Source of the DNA: Verrucomicrobiaceae bacterium
GTDB taxonomy: Bacteria; Verrucomicrobiota; Verrucomicrobiia; Verrucomicrobiales; DEV007
Length of the DNA stretch: 39,346 nucleotides
Direction of reading: 5' to 3'
Assembly: GCA_024229495.1 (NCBI GenBank)
Contig: JAAESJ010000072.1
Location: forward strand, 1-39,346
Positions 1 through 8,208 of this stretch are shown here, one piece after another; positions within the stretch are counted from its first letter, which is position 1; every line of letters begins with the position of its first letter. A model generated the notes under the pieces. That model did no database searches, was not told the DNA's origin, and was given only the letters and a program-made list of their open reading frames with translations. The position numbers and the translations under genes were made by a program.

Positions 1-1797
1 CCAAACTTAAGAGTCGCGTTTCTTAACAACCATGACCTTTCCGGGTGGACCAAACGACTGGGACAGGATACCGTGTTTGGAAATCCCCCTGATAAGAAGG
101 CACTACTCGAATGGCTGGATGAGGTCATGTCATCAAACACAGCCGAGAGAAAAATATCCGCACCGGAAACCATCCCGGAGCACCCGTTACCGCTACAAAT
201 CGTGGAAACCGGTGACGAAAATGACGAAGATCTCCCGATCGCGGAGACTGTCACTGCTCCCGGAAAACATCTTGGAGACTATGAATTGGTCCGCTTTATC
301 GGCGGAGACGACACAACCGAGACCCATGAAGCGCTTCAACTCTCGATAGATCGCCCGGTAGCCCTGGTTCTGCTCAAGCCGGAATTCACCAAGCAAAAGA
401 ACGCGGTGAGGACATTCCGCGGTCTGGTTCGCGCACGCGCGAAAGTCTCCCATCCGAATATTGCACCAGTCTACGAAGGCTACGAGGAAGCGGGAGCAAT
501 TTTCTACACCAGAGAACTCGTTGAGGGGTGTAACCTTCCCCAGCTCTATGAGAAGAGTGAGAAGTTTGATGACCTTACCCTCATAAGCATGGTGAAAACC
601 ATTGCCGCGGCACAGGCTTATCTGGAAATAAACAGAATTGCTCATTATCCAATAAAAACACGACACATTTATCTTGGCGAAGATGGGAAAACCCGAATTG
701 CTAACACCGCCACCAATGAACAATGCAATCAAGAAACCGTTGCCGAATTAGTTTATTACCTGGGCACCAAACTCCAGAACTTTGTCGATCCTGACAACTC
801 GGTTATAGGTAATCGCCTATTGGCCGAGATGCGTAATCCTGAGGTCTCCTGGACCTGGCAGTCCCTGCAGAATGTGGTTTCACGGTGTGATGATGAAATT
901 GCACAAACCACATCCTACAAGCCGGATCAACCCGCCGAGAAGCACCCGTTAAAATCCTTTAAGGTAGCAATCTTGATCCCCCTAATCATCCTGGCCGTTA
1001 TCATTTTTCTTCTCACTCTCAGGAAACCAACCCATTCGACACAACGGATTCTCAATCAGATGACGACAATCAAAGGAGGTGAATTCGTATATCAAGAAGG
1101 GGAGATCCATCCTCTCCCAACGTTTTGGATTGATACTTACGAGGTATCAATCGCCCATTATCAGGAGTTCATCACTGCGATTAAAGAAACAGGGAGCAGT
1201 CAATATAATCACCCTGAGCAACCGGCAGGAAAAAAAAGCCATACCCCGGATAACTGGGGAGAATATTATGATGCCGCCAGTCGGGGAATCCGGTATGAAG
1301 GTCACCTTGTTGACCTCAACTGCCCCGTAGTTTTTGTCGACTGGTGGGATGCCTACGCATATGCAAAATGGAAGGGGCGCAGACTTCCAACTGAACAGGA
1401 ATGGGAAAAAGCCGGACGGGGCAAGAAAGGCAACCTTTATCCCTGGGGCAATACTCCAAATCTGGAAATGTTTACGTCATCCCAGAAAAATCACTCCACT
1501 TGGCGCCCGGTTGACAGTGTGACCGGTGATCAAAGTGCGGAAGGTGTATCCTGCCTTGCTGGCAATGTCAGCGAATGGACAGCCAGTTTTATCGAACACC
1601 CTGAAATATTTGGAGCAGAAATACCCGTTGTCCGTGGAGGAAGCTTTCGTAACGAAAGTAGCGGAATGCCTGACCTCACCGTTCGCCAGAGGGTAAATGA
1701 CCCTGGAGAATCCAAGGAAGGCGGCTTCCAGGGCCGTGATTGGATTGGTTTCCGAACCGTATCCGACATCAATCCCACACTGAAAATCACCGAATAA
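1..1797 (+). CDS. Transmembrane pseudokinase / FGE-like (SUMF1-type) fusion, 5' end outside window
   Basis: Frame 1 is open from the first base. A GTG at 73 could be a start, but the 24 codons before it also read as plausible protein, so I treat the gene as 5'-truncated. Residues are counted from the GTG. Residues 68-215 resemble a Ser/Thr kinase lobe (LGDYELVRFIG start). The VAIK lysine position reads VALV (about 96-99), the HRD loop reads AHYPIKTRHIYL (190-201), and DFG is replaced by IAN (209-211), so it should not phosphorylate. One membrane helix spans about 297-316. Residues 330-565 form an FGE-sulfatase/SUMF1-type domain with WKGRRLPTEQEWEKAGRG, GNVSEWT, VVRGGSF and GFR signatures. The paired cysteines that follow RGGS in true formylglycine-generating enzymes are absent. 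Kinase/FGE fusions occur in PVC bacteria. I infer a membrane sensor or scaffold with the FGE-like part outside. A possibly linked secreted protein follows 128 bases downstream. Confidence 0.85.
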   Translation, partial: PNLRVAFLNNHDLSGWTKRLGQDTVFGNPPDKKALLEWLDEVMSSNTAERKISAPETIPEHPLPLQIVETGDENDEDLPIAETVTAPGKHLGDYELVRFIGGDDTTETHEALQLSIDRPVALVLLKPEFTKQKNAVRTFRGLVRARAKVSHPNIAPVYEGYEEAGAIFYTRELVEGCNLPQLYEKSEKFDDLTLISMVKTIAAAQAYLEINRIAHYPIKTRHIYLGEDGKTRIANTATNEQCNQETVAELVYYLGTKLQNFVDPDNSVIGNRLLAEMRNPEVSWTWQSLQNVVSRCDDEIAQTTSYKPDQPAEKHPLKSFKVAILIPLIILAVIIFLLTLRKPTHSTQRILNQMTTIKGGEFVYQEGEIHPLPTFWIDTYEVSIAHYQEFITAIKETGSSQYNHPEQPAGKKSHTPDNWGEYYDAASRGIRYEGHLVDLNCPVVFVDWWDAYAYAKWKGRRLPTEQEWEKAGRGKKGNLYPWGNTPNLEMFTSSQKNHSTWRPVDSVTGDQSAEGVSCLAGNVSEWTASFIEHPEIFGAEIPVVRGGSFRNESSGMPDLTVRQRVNDPGESKEGGFQGRDWIGFRTVSDINPTLKITE

Positions 1798-1877
1798 ATG
1801 AACCTCTCTGCCGACAGGCACAGCAAAGGGTCTTAATAAAGTTCCGTAAGAACAGGAAAACTGTCGACGTATATATG

Positions 1878-1904
1878 TTGTCATCCCAACCCATATTGGA
1901 TAAT
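1878..1904 (+). promoter_or_regulatory. Candidate sigma-70-type promoter for the secreted protein at 1926
   Basis: TTGTCA (1878-1883) and GATAAT (1899-1904) each match the consensus at 5 of 6 bases and are 15 bases apart, which is short. A start about 7 bases later would leave a leader of roughly 15 bases before the ATG. Nothing beyond sequence similarity supports it. Confidence 0.35.
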
Positions 1905-1925
1905 AACTATTCTCTGTAAGAAATC

Positions 1926-2924
1926 ATGAAACCCACACTGCTCTTCTTCGCTCTATCTCTCACCACAATGCTTGGCTTCCTTGATGCTGAAAACATCAAC
2001 CCAAAGCAGAAACAGCCAATACTGGTTATCCCGGGAGAAGTCACCATTGATGGAATAAGCCGTCCCGATCTGGGGAGGTCTTTTTGCGATAGCATCACGG
2101 GGAAACTCCTGAAAAGCGGAAAGTTTACGATTGCCGATCAAGTCTCAACAAACAGCCAAGGGGTCGCCAATAAAGAGGGTTCAACCGGAGAAATAATCAA
2201 TCCTGAAAAAATCGTTAAGCAACTGGCCGGTAAGACCACAGCACATTACGCCTTGATCCCGCGAATGATCTCCGAGGATGACTTCTCGAAATTCTCAATC
2301 AAGAAACTGCGCGTCGCCGACTCTGAGGTTGTCAGCGTCTACCAAGCATCAGCAGTTAGCACGAAGCGTGCCACCATGTTTGATCTCCTGGATGAAGCCA
2401 CAAATCATCTGCTCAGGGAGGTATATGCCGAGCAGTCACGCATCAGGAGGCAGAACCGCCCCAGTATCATTGACCTTGAGAAACCGAGAACGGAAAAGAC
2501 AAGCGCAACAAAGCGCAACCCGGATGACGAGGGGAAGAACAGGAAACCGACAACGACCGTTGCGGCTAACACTCCGCCCGGCAGTCAAAAAGAGAAATCT
2601 CAGGAACAGCCTCCAGCCTCTGTAGATAGGAAGGTAGAAGGAGATGAAGCGGAAAAAACCCAAAAGACCGCTCAATACGTCGGGCGCATTTGTGCCGTTG
2701 ATGCCAAGTGGCATTTCTGTGTCATTGAGCTTGATAAAAACCATTCACTTCAAGTGGACGATCTCGTGCTGGTTCGCACCGATAATCCGGCCAAGTCAAT
2801 AAGCCGTCTCAATGTCTCTAGAATCGAGGGCAATAAAGTGATCGCTGATTGTCAGGAAAATGACATTTCGTCCCTCCGCCTAGACCTCAAGGTATATCGC
2901 TGGGGTGTTGCAAAGAAAGGATAG
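1926..2924 (+). CDS. Secreted protein of unknown function, CsgG/LpoB-like N-terminal half
   Basis: 332 residues. A signal peptide covers about 1-21 (hydrophobic LLFFALSLTTMLGFLDA). Residues 30-165 have the feel of CsgG/LpoB-like envelope proteins: a strand near LVIPGEV, a RPDLGRSFCDSI helix, and a later ALIPRMI strand; this is a fold guess, not a family match. Residues about 170-245 are a charged, low-complexity linker rich in K, R, E, T and P. The last 85 residues, from YVGRICAVD, form a small all-beta domain with a GxVxxV...VDDLVLVR pattern seen in other verrucomicrobial envelope proteins. No catalytic motif is visible. The ATG has no Shine-Dalgarno motif but lies below a candidate promoter. 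It follows the pseudokinase/FGE-like gene on the same strand and may act in the envelope with it. Confidence 0.75.
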   Translation: MKPTLLFFALSLTTMLGFLDAENINPKQKQPILVIPGEVTIDGISRPDLGRSFCDSITGKLLKSGKFTIADQVSTNSQGVANKEGSTGEIINPEKIVKQLAGKTTAHYALIPRMISEDDFSKFSIKKLRVADSEVVSVYQASAVSTKRATMFDLLDEATNHLLREVYAEQSRIRRQNRPSIIDLEKPRTEKTSATKRNPDDEGKNRKPTTTVAANTPPGSQKEKSQEQPPASVDRKVEGDEAEKTQKTAQYVGRICAVDAKWHFCVIELDKNHSLQVDDLVLVRTDNPAKSISRLNVSRIEGNKVIADCQENDISSLRLDLKVYRWGVAKKG

Positions 2925-2994
2925 CCTTTCAAGGAAAGACCACTGCCGGACAACGGCACAGTTTCTCATATCTTCCGGGTGGCGTCATCCCATC

Positions 2995-3030
2995 AAAAAA
3001 AAACCGGATCCGCCACTGGCGAATCCGGTT
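2995..3030 (-). terminator. Intrinsic terminator of the pilin-like gene
   Basis: An outer stem AACCGGAT/ATCCGGTT (3002-3009 with 3023-3030) and an inner stem CGCC/GGCG (3011-3014 with 3018-3021) enclose a 3-base loop. A run of nine A (2995-3003) gives a U tract on the minus-strand transcript. The hairpin is 29 bases past the pilin stop codon and could also stop readthrough from the plus-strand gene ending at 2924. Confidence 0.85.
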
Positions 3031-3058
3031 CGTGAAAAGATATGGCGAAGAATAGTTC

Positions 3059-3715
3059 TTAGCCCTGGGTGGGGTTAATCATCTCTACTTCTTCCGCCTG
3101 GAAAACGTCAACCTTGGTTCCTCCCTTATTCTCGAGGAAGCGGAACTGCTCATCAAGCGGCACCTGCTTGCCTCTGCCATCGCCATAAATGATAATGGCG
3201 TCGAGCCCTTCCCAGACACCTCCGACATCTGTCTTCTTATCAGTATATGTTCCAACATTACTGGTGAATCCGGATGCAAGGATTGGGAAGCGTGGACCAA
3301 AGTCCGACAGCTTGTTAATAGCATAATGGTTCTCACCTGCCTCCAGTGCAGTTCCCTGTGGTTCACTTGTCTCCCACAGGTTATCTCCACCATCACGAGT
3401 GTCACTTCTGCCGTGCCATGCACAACCGGTCACGAAGAACGGTTCCTCTGACTTCAGTTTCCTGATTAACGGCGCAAGGTAAGCATTGGCATCATCCCCA
3501 CCATTCTCAGGATCGGGAATATATCCAAGCTTGCCCCATTCTGCATACATTGCTACCTGTATGCCCTTAGCTTGAGCCAGGGACTTGGTTAATCTTGCGC
3601 TACGCTGAACGGAAGAATACACAGGAACCGAGACACTCGCCAGGATGGCAATGATGGTTATTACCACCAGAAGTTCAATCAGGGTAAAGCCCTGATTATT
3701 TTGTTTATTTTTCAT
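3059..3715 (-). CDS. Type IV pilin / type II secretion pseudopilin-like protein
   Basis: 218 residues. The N-terminus is a textbook class III signal: a short basic leader ending at Gly9, then FTLIELLVV with Glu at mature position 5, followed by a hydrophobic helix to about residue 30. A prepilin peptidase would cut after Gly9 and methylate the new Phe. The rest is a soluble head with no motif I recognise; it has many Gly and Asp residues and few Cys. Proteins of this size with this start are very numerous in Verrucomicrobiota, often as isolated genes far from any secretion operon, as here. Whether it forms a pilus or serves a type II secretion system cannot be told from sequence. It ends at a strong terminator, so it is probably transcribed alone. 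Confidence 0.9.
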   Translation of the reverse strand: MKNKQNNQGFTLIELLVVITIIAILASVSVPVYSSVQRSARLTKSLAQAKGIQVAMYAEWGKLGYIPDPENGGDDANAYLAPLIRKLKSEEPFFVTGCAWHGRSDTRDGGDNLWETSEPQGTALEAGENHYAINKLSDFGPRFPILASGFTSNVGTYTDKKTDVGGVWEGLDAIIIYGDGRGKQVPLDEQFRFLENKGGTKVDVFQAEEVEMINPTQG

Positions 3716-3741
3716 TTATTGTACTTTTGGGGTCGGGGGTT

Positions 3742-3768
3742 GTATTATTTATTTTTATATTAATGCAA
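3742..3768 (-). promoter_or_regulatory. Weak candidate promoter for the pilin-like gene
   Basis: On the minus strand, TTGCAT (3763-3768) and TAATAC (3742-3747) are separated by 15 bases in a very A/T-rich stretch 27-53 bases upstream of the start codon. The match is modest. The remaining part of 3716-3858 has G and C runs but no gene. Confidence 0.25.
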
Positions 3769-3858
3769 TGAGCAGACCCCCGCTTCAGCAAGACGGCTGA
3801 GCGTCATTCAATCAGGGGGGATCCGATCACCTCCATTGTAGCAACAGGATTCAAGCGT

Positions 3859-4509
3859 TCAAGACCTTTTGTTCCCAGGGAGCTCCATGACCCAAGAAGA
3901 AATAAAGCCATGATCAAATAGAGCTTTCTGCCTGCAGTTCCAGCCCAGCTTGGCCAGAAAATTAGACAAATCAGGTAGCTGTCGTGCTGAAATGCCGGCG
4001 AAAAACCGGAAAAACACCAGCATCACAAAAATCAGCAGTCGCCCCCGCAACCGCCGGACCCGACTACCTTCCGGCAGCTTGAAATCCGTAATAACCACTG
4101 TGCCCCCGGGCATGCTCCCGCAAGCGATGCTCCCCACAATATCAACCAATTCCTCCTCCCTGAAACAATCCAGGAAAAAATGCGCGCCAACAACATCCGG
4201 CCGGAATCCCTGTGGCAAGCAAAAGTTCCTGACATCTCCGGCAAGAAACCGCACTTTGTTTGCTTTCCCGTTTGTCCGCTTCTCGGCAAGATCGAGCATG
4301 CCAGTGCTGGCATCAAGGCAAACAATGTCTGCGCGGCATCCTTCGGCGAGAAGTGCCTCAAGGAATCTGCCATCCCCCTCGCCGAGGAGCAGGATTTGCT
4401 TCGCCTGAAGAAATGTCTCCATGTGAGCACAGCGAGCACGCTGCAGACGATCTCCAAAAACCACCCGCTCCAGCAAGTGGTAGGAACGGGCTAGATGGTT
4501 GAATCCCAC
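3859..4509 (-). CDS. Class I SAM-dependent methyltransferase
   Basis: 216 residues from a GTG at 4509. Motif I reads ILLLGEGDGRFL (about 38-49), followed by the acidic strand VCLDAS (about 63-68), a GDVRNF segment that usually contacts the adenine, and a PGGTVVITDF strand typical of motif VI. A hydrophobic stretch (LLIFVMLVFFRFFAGI, about 158-173) may touch the membrane. The fold resembles UbiE-like and other small-molecule methyltransferases, but the substrate cannot be read from sequence. The start overlaps the end of the upstream UbiA-like gene by 19 bases, which suggests translational coupling. Pairing with a UbiA-like membrane protein points to a lipid or prenylated substrate; this is inference. 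Confidence 0.85.
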   Translation of the reverse strand: MGFNHLARSYHLLERVVFGDRLQRARCAHMETFLQAKQILLLGEGDGRFLEALLAEGCRADIVCLDASTGMLDLAEKRTNGKANKVRFLAGDVRNFCLPQGFRPDVVGAHFFLDCFREEELVDIVGSIACGSMPGGTVVITDFKLPEGSRVRRLRGRLLIFVMLVFFRFFAGISARQLPDLSNFLAKLGWNCRQKALFDHGFISSWVMELPGNKRS

Positions 4510-5420
4510 GGCAGGAATGGCAGGTAAACAAGGGCAGGCAAAATAACAGCAGCATCCGCTGCGACACGCAGGAGCACCGGTGATATCCGACTGGCAGTGG
4601 ATGCCAGGAGTGCCAACAAACCACCACCACTAGAAACGGCAAGAAACACCGGGAACATCACGCTCTCAACCTGCATAAGGGCAAACACTGCAACGGTAAC
4701 TGTAAATCCCCAGGCCAAGGCCGGAAAGAAACGCACAACCACAGGCCAAAGCTGTGGAAGGGCATTGCCATCATTACCCGCATCCGCATTGCGCTCCCAA
4801 ACCGATATCGCCATGCAGTTAAGCGAACAGAGACCGCCGAACCATAAAACCTCAGGCGAATAGAGGGCATCAGGAATATCATTGGACCAGGCGTAACCAG
4901 TCAGCGTAGTCCCGATGGCAAATACCATACCGGAAAACACCTCCTTGGGCACCACCACCAACATTGGACCTTCCACCCAAAGTCGGTGGATAAAATACAC
5001 GATAACAAAGAGAAACACCACTACCCCGCAATGCAGGAGAGTTTCGGGCAATACCATGAGGACCGTAATCACTGCCAGAATGAGACCAATTATAGTCAGT
5101 GGCAGCATGATCCAGAACCAGTCACGATAAAAACGGTGCCTTGCGCAAGCATTCTCCGGAGCCCCAAGGCGACGGGCATCAAGCAGCCGGTCAGCCGAGT
5201 AAATCACCCAGACAATGAGCCCAAGCACCAGGTAATTGCTGGCCGGGATATTCAGCTGAAATGCTTCCGCGAAAAAAAACTGCCATGCAACCGCCACCAA
5301 CGGCGCATCAAGGCCAAGCACGTTAAGCCATAGCCAACAGGGTAACTGCGGTTTCCTTAAGGCTGACACATCCTCCACAGGGCTACTAAGCCCTGCTGGA
5401 CGCGACTGTCCAGCAGGCAC
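4491..5420 (-). CDS. UbiA-like polytopic membrane protein
   Basis: About 309 residues if it starts at the GTG at 5420, directly after the TGA of the M48 gene. An ATG at 5465 in the same frame would overlap that gene by 44 bases; no ribosome site decides. About eight hydrophobic helices are visible. The first loop carries YSADRLLDARR, resembling the Asp-rich motif of UbiA prenyltransferases with the first Asn missing, followed by an RHRFY segment. A later loop has LNCMAISVWERNAD, which may be the second acidic site. I read this as a divergent UbiA-superfamily member; substrate unknown, and enzyme activity is not certain. It lies between the protease gene and a methyltransferase it overlaps by 19 bases. 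Confidence 0.65.
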   Translation of the reverse strand: MPAGQSRPAGLSSPVEDVSALRKPQLPCWLWLNVLGLDAPLVAVAWQFFFAEAFQLNIPASNYLVLGLIVWVIYSADRLLDARRLGAPENACARHRFYRDWFWIMLPLTIIGLILAVITVLMVLPETLLHCGVVVFLFVIVYFIHRLWVEGPMLVVVPKEVFSGMVFAIGTTLTGYAWSNDIPDALYSPEVLWFGGLCSLNCMAISVWERNADAGNDGNALPQLWPVVVRFFPALAWGFTVTVAVFALMQVESVMFPVFLAVSSGGGLLALLASTASRISPVLLRVAADAAVILPALVYLPFLPWDSTI

Positions 5421-5421
5421 A

Positions 5422-7374
5422 TCATTCAGGGGACACAAACGGCGGGATGGGACAATCCAGCGCATCGGCAATCGCCCGTAACAATTCCGCCTCCTGCGCG
5501 GCTATCATGCCATCGGCAACCACTGCCTTTCCACAGGCGTTCAGGATCACCTTTTTTACCGGCGCAATGGCATGCTCAACCCGGCTTAAAGCGGAATCAA
5601 TATGCTGTAGGCCACAAACTGAAGCCTGTTTGAAGGGCAATTCCCTGCCAATGACAGGTTCAATTTCCGCTGCCCCCGCCGCAAATGCGGCTTTGACTGA
5701 CGCCTGATCCTCACTGCTTAAGCCCGCAAGGCTGGAAATCAGTACTGAAATCTCATCCACCAGCACCGCAGCTGACTTGTAACGGTCCTCGGAGGCCTTA
5801 TGTCGGTTGAAATGGATATCCAAGTGCCGGCGCACGATGCGCTGCAACATGAACTCAAACAGGTCCACCTGCCTGTCGCTCTCAATCAGGACATTCATCA
5901 AGAACAGAAAATGTTCATACTCTCCGGGATCCATCCGCCTTAAGCTTGGGATGGCCAGGTCAATCAAGGGAATCTTGAGAGAAGAATGCAATACCGCCAA
6001 TTCATTTAGGCAATCAGTGCACGTCAGATGGGTGTCCAAATGAATCCCGGCCTTTTTCAGTTTCTCGAGTTCCACGATGCGCAGGGACTCCTCCCCTGAC
6101 AACAACATCGCCAGCACAAGGGCTTTGGACCCACCCTCACTGCGGGCTGCAGCGAGCAAGTCCCCGGATATAAGGACATGCAACTGTCGGGCATGCCCGA
6201 CATGCCCGCTGGTAATCTCCCCCACATGGTCGAGCACCCCGACCACGGGAGTTCTCTCAGCCAATTCACTGACCGCAGGATGTGTCCTCCCGGATGCATT
6301 TGCACCGGCAAGGGAAGCTATCCCGGGGGCAGCAGGTGAACTTGCCCCTCCCTGCAGGGGTATCACCACATCTGCCTCGGAATAGGTGCCGTTCCACTGC
6401 GGGTCAATGGCACGGATCCGCTCATCAATCGGGGGGTGGGTCGCGAAGGCATTGAACATGGCCGCCTTCATTCCATGAGAAAAGAACATGTGGCTTGCCT
6501 CCTCCGCCTTGTGGCTGCTTAATCTTGATCCCTCCGCAAAACCCCCAATCTTCTTAAGGGCACCCCCAATGCCCTGTGGGTTACGGGTGAACTGCACGGC
6601 AGAGGCATCAGCCAGATATTCCCGCTGCCGGGAAACGGCAGCCTTGATCAGGTTGGCCATGAAAACCCCCAGATACCCGATAATCAGCAGGGCGAGGCCA
6701 ACAAGCAGAATCACCAACCGGGCCTTGCCATCATCTTTACTTCGGGAAGAGGAACGCGGCATTGCATACAACGCTGCCCTTCCGCACAGCGCGATCATGA
6801 GGATACCGAACAGAAGGCCAATGAGCCGCAGGTTAAGACGCATGTCCCCGTTGAGAATATGACTGAACTCATGGGCAATGACCCCCTGCAACTCATCCCG
6901 GGTCAGGCGCCTGACACAGCCCCGCGTGACACCGATCACCGCGTCACTGGTGGTGCGCCCGGCGGCAAAAGCATTGATGCCGTGCTCATCCTCGAGCATG
7001 TAGACCTCCGGAACGGCAACCCCGCAAGCAATTGACATTTCCTCCACCACGTTAAGCAAAACGCGCTCATGAATATCCGCACTGTCGGGGTTAATCCTGT
7101 GCCCTCCCAGCGAACGCGCAACAGCAGATCCCCCGGCGCCAAGGGACATGGTCTTAAACAGGCTGCCCAGAAGGATGAGTATCAGGGTGGCACCACCAAC
7201 CTTGTAGATAATGGAGGTGTCCATCATGGGATAATAACCGGGCTCCAACTTCATCATCACCCACGAAGCCAGCACACCGACCAATCCGGCGATACCAAGC
7301 ACGCCGATCACGAAAAACACCACCAAAAACTTGGAACTCTTCCTCGCAGCAACCTGACGATCAAAAAAATCCAT
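5422..7374 (-). CDS. M48-family membrane zinc metalloprotease (HtpX-like)
   Basis: 650 residues. Two membrane helices (about 17-40 and 55-74) precede the protease domain. The zinc site is HEFSH (168-172), and the third ligand is probably Glu252 in REYLADA. Two more helices lie between them (about 183-203 and 220-245), the HtpX arrangement. After about 330 comes a long helical C-terminal extension absent from classical HtpX (about 290 residues); its last part, around VVADGMIAAQEAELLRAI, resembles the extension in other M48 proteins paired with LemA. HtpX-type enzymes degrade damaged membrane proteins. LemA lies 91 bases upstream on the same strand, a frequent pairing. The stop codon abuts the probable start of the UbiA-like gene. 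Confidence 0.93.
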   Translation of the reverse strand: MDFFDRQVAARKSSKFLVVFFVIGVLGIAGLVGVLASWVMMKLEPGYYPMMDTSIIYKVGGATLILILLGSLFKTMSLGAGGSAVARSLGGHRINPDSADIHERVLLNVVEEMSIACGVAVPEVYMLEDEHGINAFAAGRTTSDAVIGVTRGCVRRLTRDELQGVIAHEFSHILNGDMRLNLRLIGLLFGILMIALCGRAALYAMPRSSSRSKDDGKARLVILLVGLALLIIGYLGVFMANLIKAAVSRQREYLADASAVQFTRNPQGIGGALKKIGGFAEGSRLSSHKAEEASHMFFSHGMKAAMFNAFATHPPIDERIRAIDPQWNGTYSEADVVIPLQGGASSPAAPGIASLAGANASGRTHPAVSELAERTPVVGVLDHVGEITSGHVGHARQLHVLISGDLLAAARSEGGSKALVLAMLLSGEESLRIVELEKLKKAGIHLDTHLTCTDCLNELAVLHSSLKIPLIDLAIPSLRRMDPGEYEHFLFLMNVLIESDRQVDLFEFMLQRIVRRHLDIHFNRHKASEDRYKSAAVLVDEISVLISSLAGLSSEDQASVKAAFAAGAAEIEPVIGRELPFKQASVCGLQHIDSALSRVEHAIAPVKKVILNACGKAVVADGMIAAQEAELLRAIADALDCPIPPFVSPE

Positions 7375-7465
7375 TTTGGTCGGGAAATTGTCCTTCTCAG
7401 ATTTAATACAGCGCCCTACACAACGTTAAAGTGCAGCTTACCGGAAATCAGTGACCCCGGACCCC

Positions 7466-8083
7466 CTAAAACTCCACCTTTACGGGTTTGGTGACCTCCT
7501 CACGCTCCGCGGCACCGATCTCAAACATCGACGCCTCAGAGAAATTAAACATGCCGGCAATAATGCTCGAGGGAAACATCTCCCGCTTGGTATTGTAGGT
7601 CATGACACTGTCGTTATAGTGCTGGCGGGCAAAGGCAATCTTGTTCTCCGTTGTCTTGAGCTCCTCCATGAGGGAACTGACATTCTGGTTGGCCTTCAGG
7701 TCGGGGTAGCCTTCAGAAAGGGCAAACAGCTTGCCGAGCGCACCACCCAGGCCCTCCTCCGCGGCCATTAACGCCCCCATGCTCTGGGGATCACCGGGAT
7801 TGGCTGCGGCACCCTCACGGGCCGATGTGGCGGCACTGCGGGCCTGAATCACAGCTTCAAGCGTCTCGCGCTCGTGCCCCATGTAACCCTTGACGGTCTC
7901 AACCAGGTTCGGGATGAGGTCGTAACGGCGCTTGAGCTGCACGTCGATCTGGGCAAAGGCATTCTTAAACTTGTTCCTCAAGGTCACCAGGGAGTTGTAT
8001 ATCCCGATCACCCCGAGGAGGATAATGACGCCAACACCGATCGCGATCCACATGGTTAAGTCAGCAAGAATTGGTAAATACAT
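7466..8083 (-). CDS. lemA: LemA family protein
   Basis: 205 residues. A short outside segment and one membrane helix (about 11-31) are followed by the conserved LemA core: YNSLVTLRNKFKNAFAQIDVQLKRR pattern in part (NKFKNAFAQIDVQL), YDLIPNLVETVKGYM, and the C-terminal FNFSE and VKVEF segments. An internal Met at residue 11 is an alternative start. LemA proteins are membrane-anchored helical-bundle proteins with no agreed biochemical role. They are often encoded beside M48 proteases or TPM-domain proteins, as here with the HtpX-like gene downstream. It is transcribed away from the ArsS-like gene; the 125-base divergent region holds A/T-rich stretches but no promoter I would defend. Confidence 0.93.
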   Translation of the reverse strand: MYLPILADLTMWIAIGVGVIILLGVIGIYNSLVTLRNKFKNAFAQIDVQLKRRYDLIPNLVETVKGYMGHERETLEAVIQARSAATSAREGAAANPGDPQSMGALMAAEEGLGGALGKLFALSEGYPDLKANQNVSSLMEELKTTENKIAFARQHYNDSVMTYNTKREMFPSSIIAGMFNFSEASMFEIGAAEREEVTKPVKVEF

Positions 8084-8208
8084 GAGTGTTAATGATTTTT
8101 ATCCCCGGAGGTTACTTCATACCTTGCAGGAAAACTGGCATAAACGCGAAAGAATTCGATTATAAAAAAACGCCTTTTTGTAGTTCCCCTTCCAAGAATA
8201 CCGCAGCT

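Noticed and set aside
1079-1330. Open frame preceded by AAAGGAG, a good Shine-Dalgarno match
   Set aside because: It lies in another frame of the FGE-like domain; the motif arises from the codons for IKGGEF. The protein shows no family features.
3777-3822. C-run and G-run with a small inner stem between the pilin-like and methyltransferase genes
   Set aside because: The arms pair imperfectly over a long loop and no T tract follows, so I do not call a terminator.
8086-8208. Longer start for the ArsS-like protein
   Set aside because: The extra 41 codons have no family similarity, and the ATG at 8209 gives the usual length.
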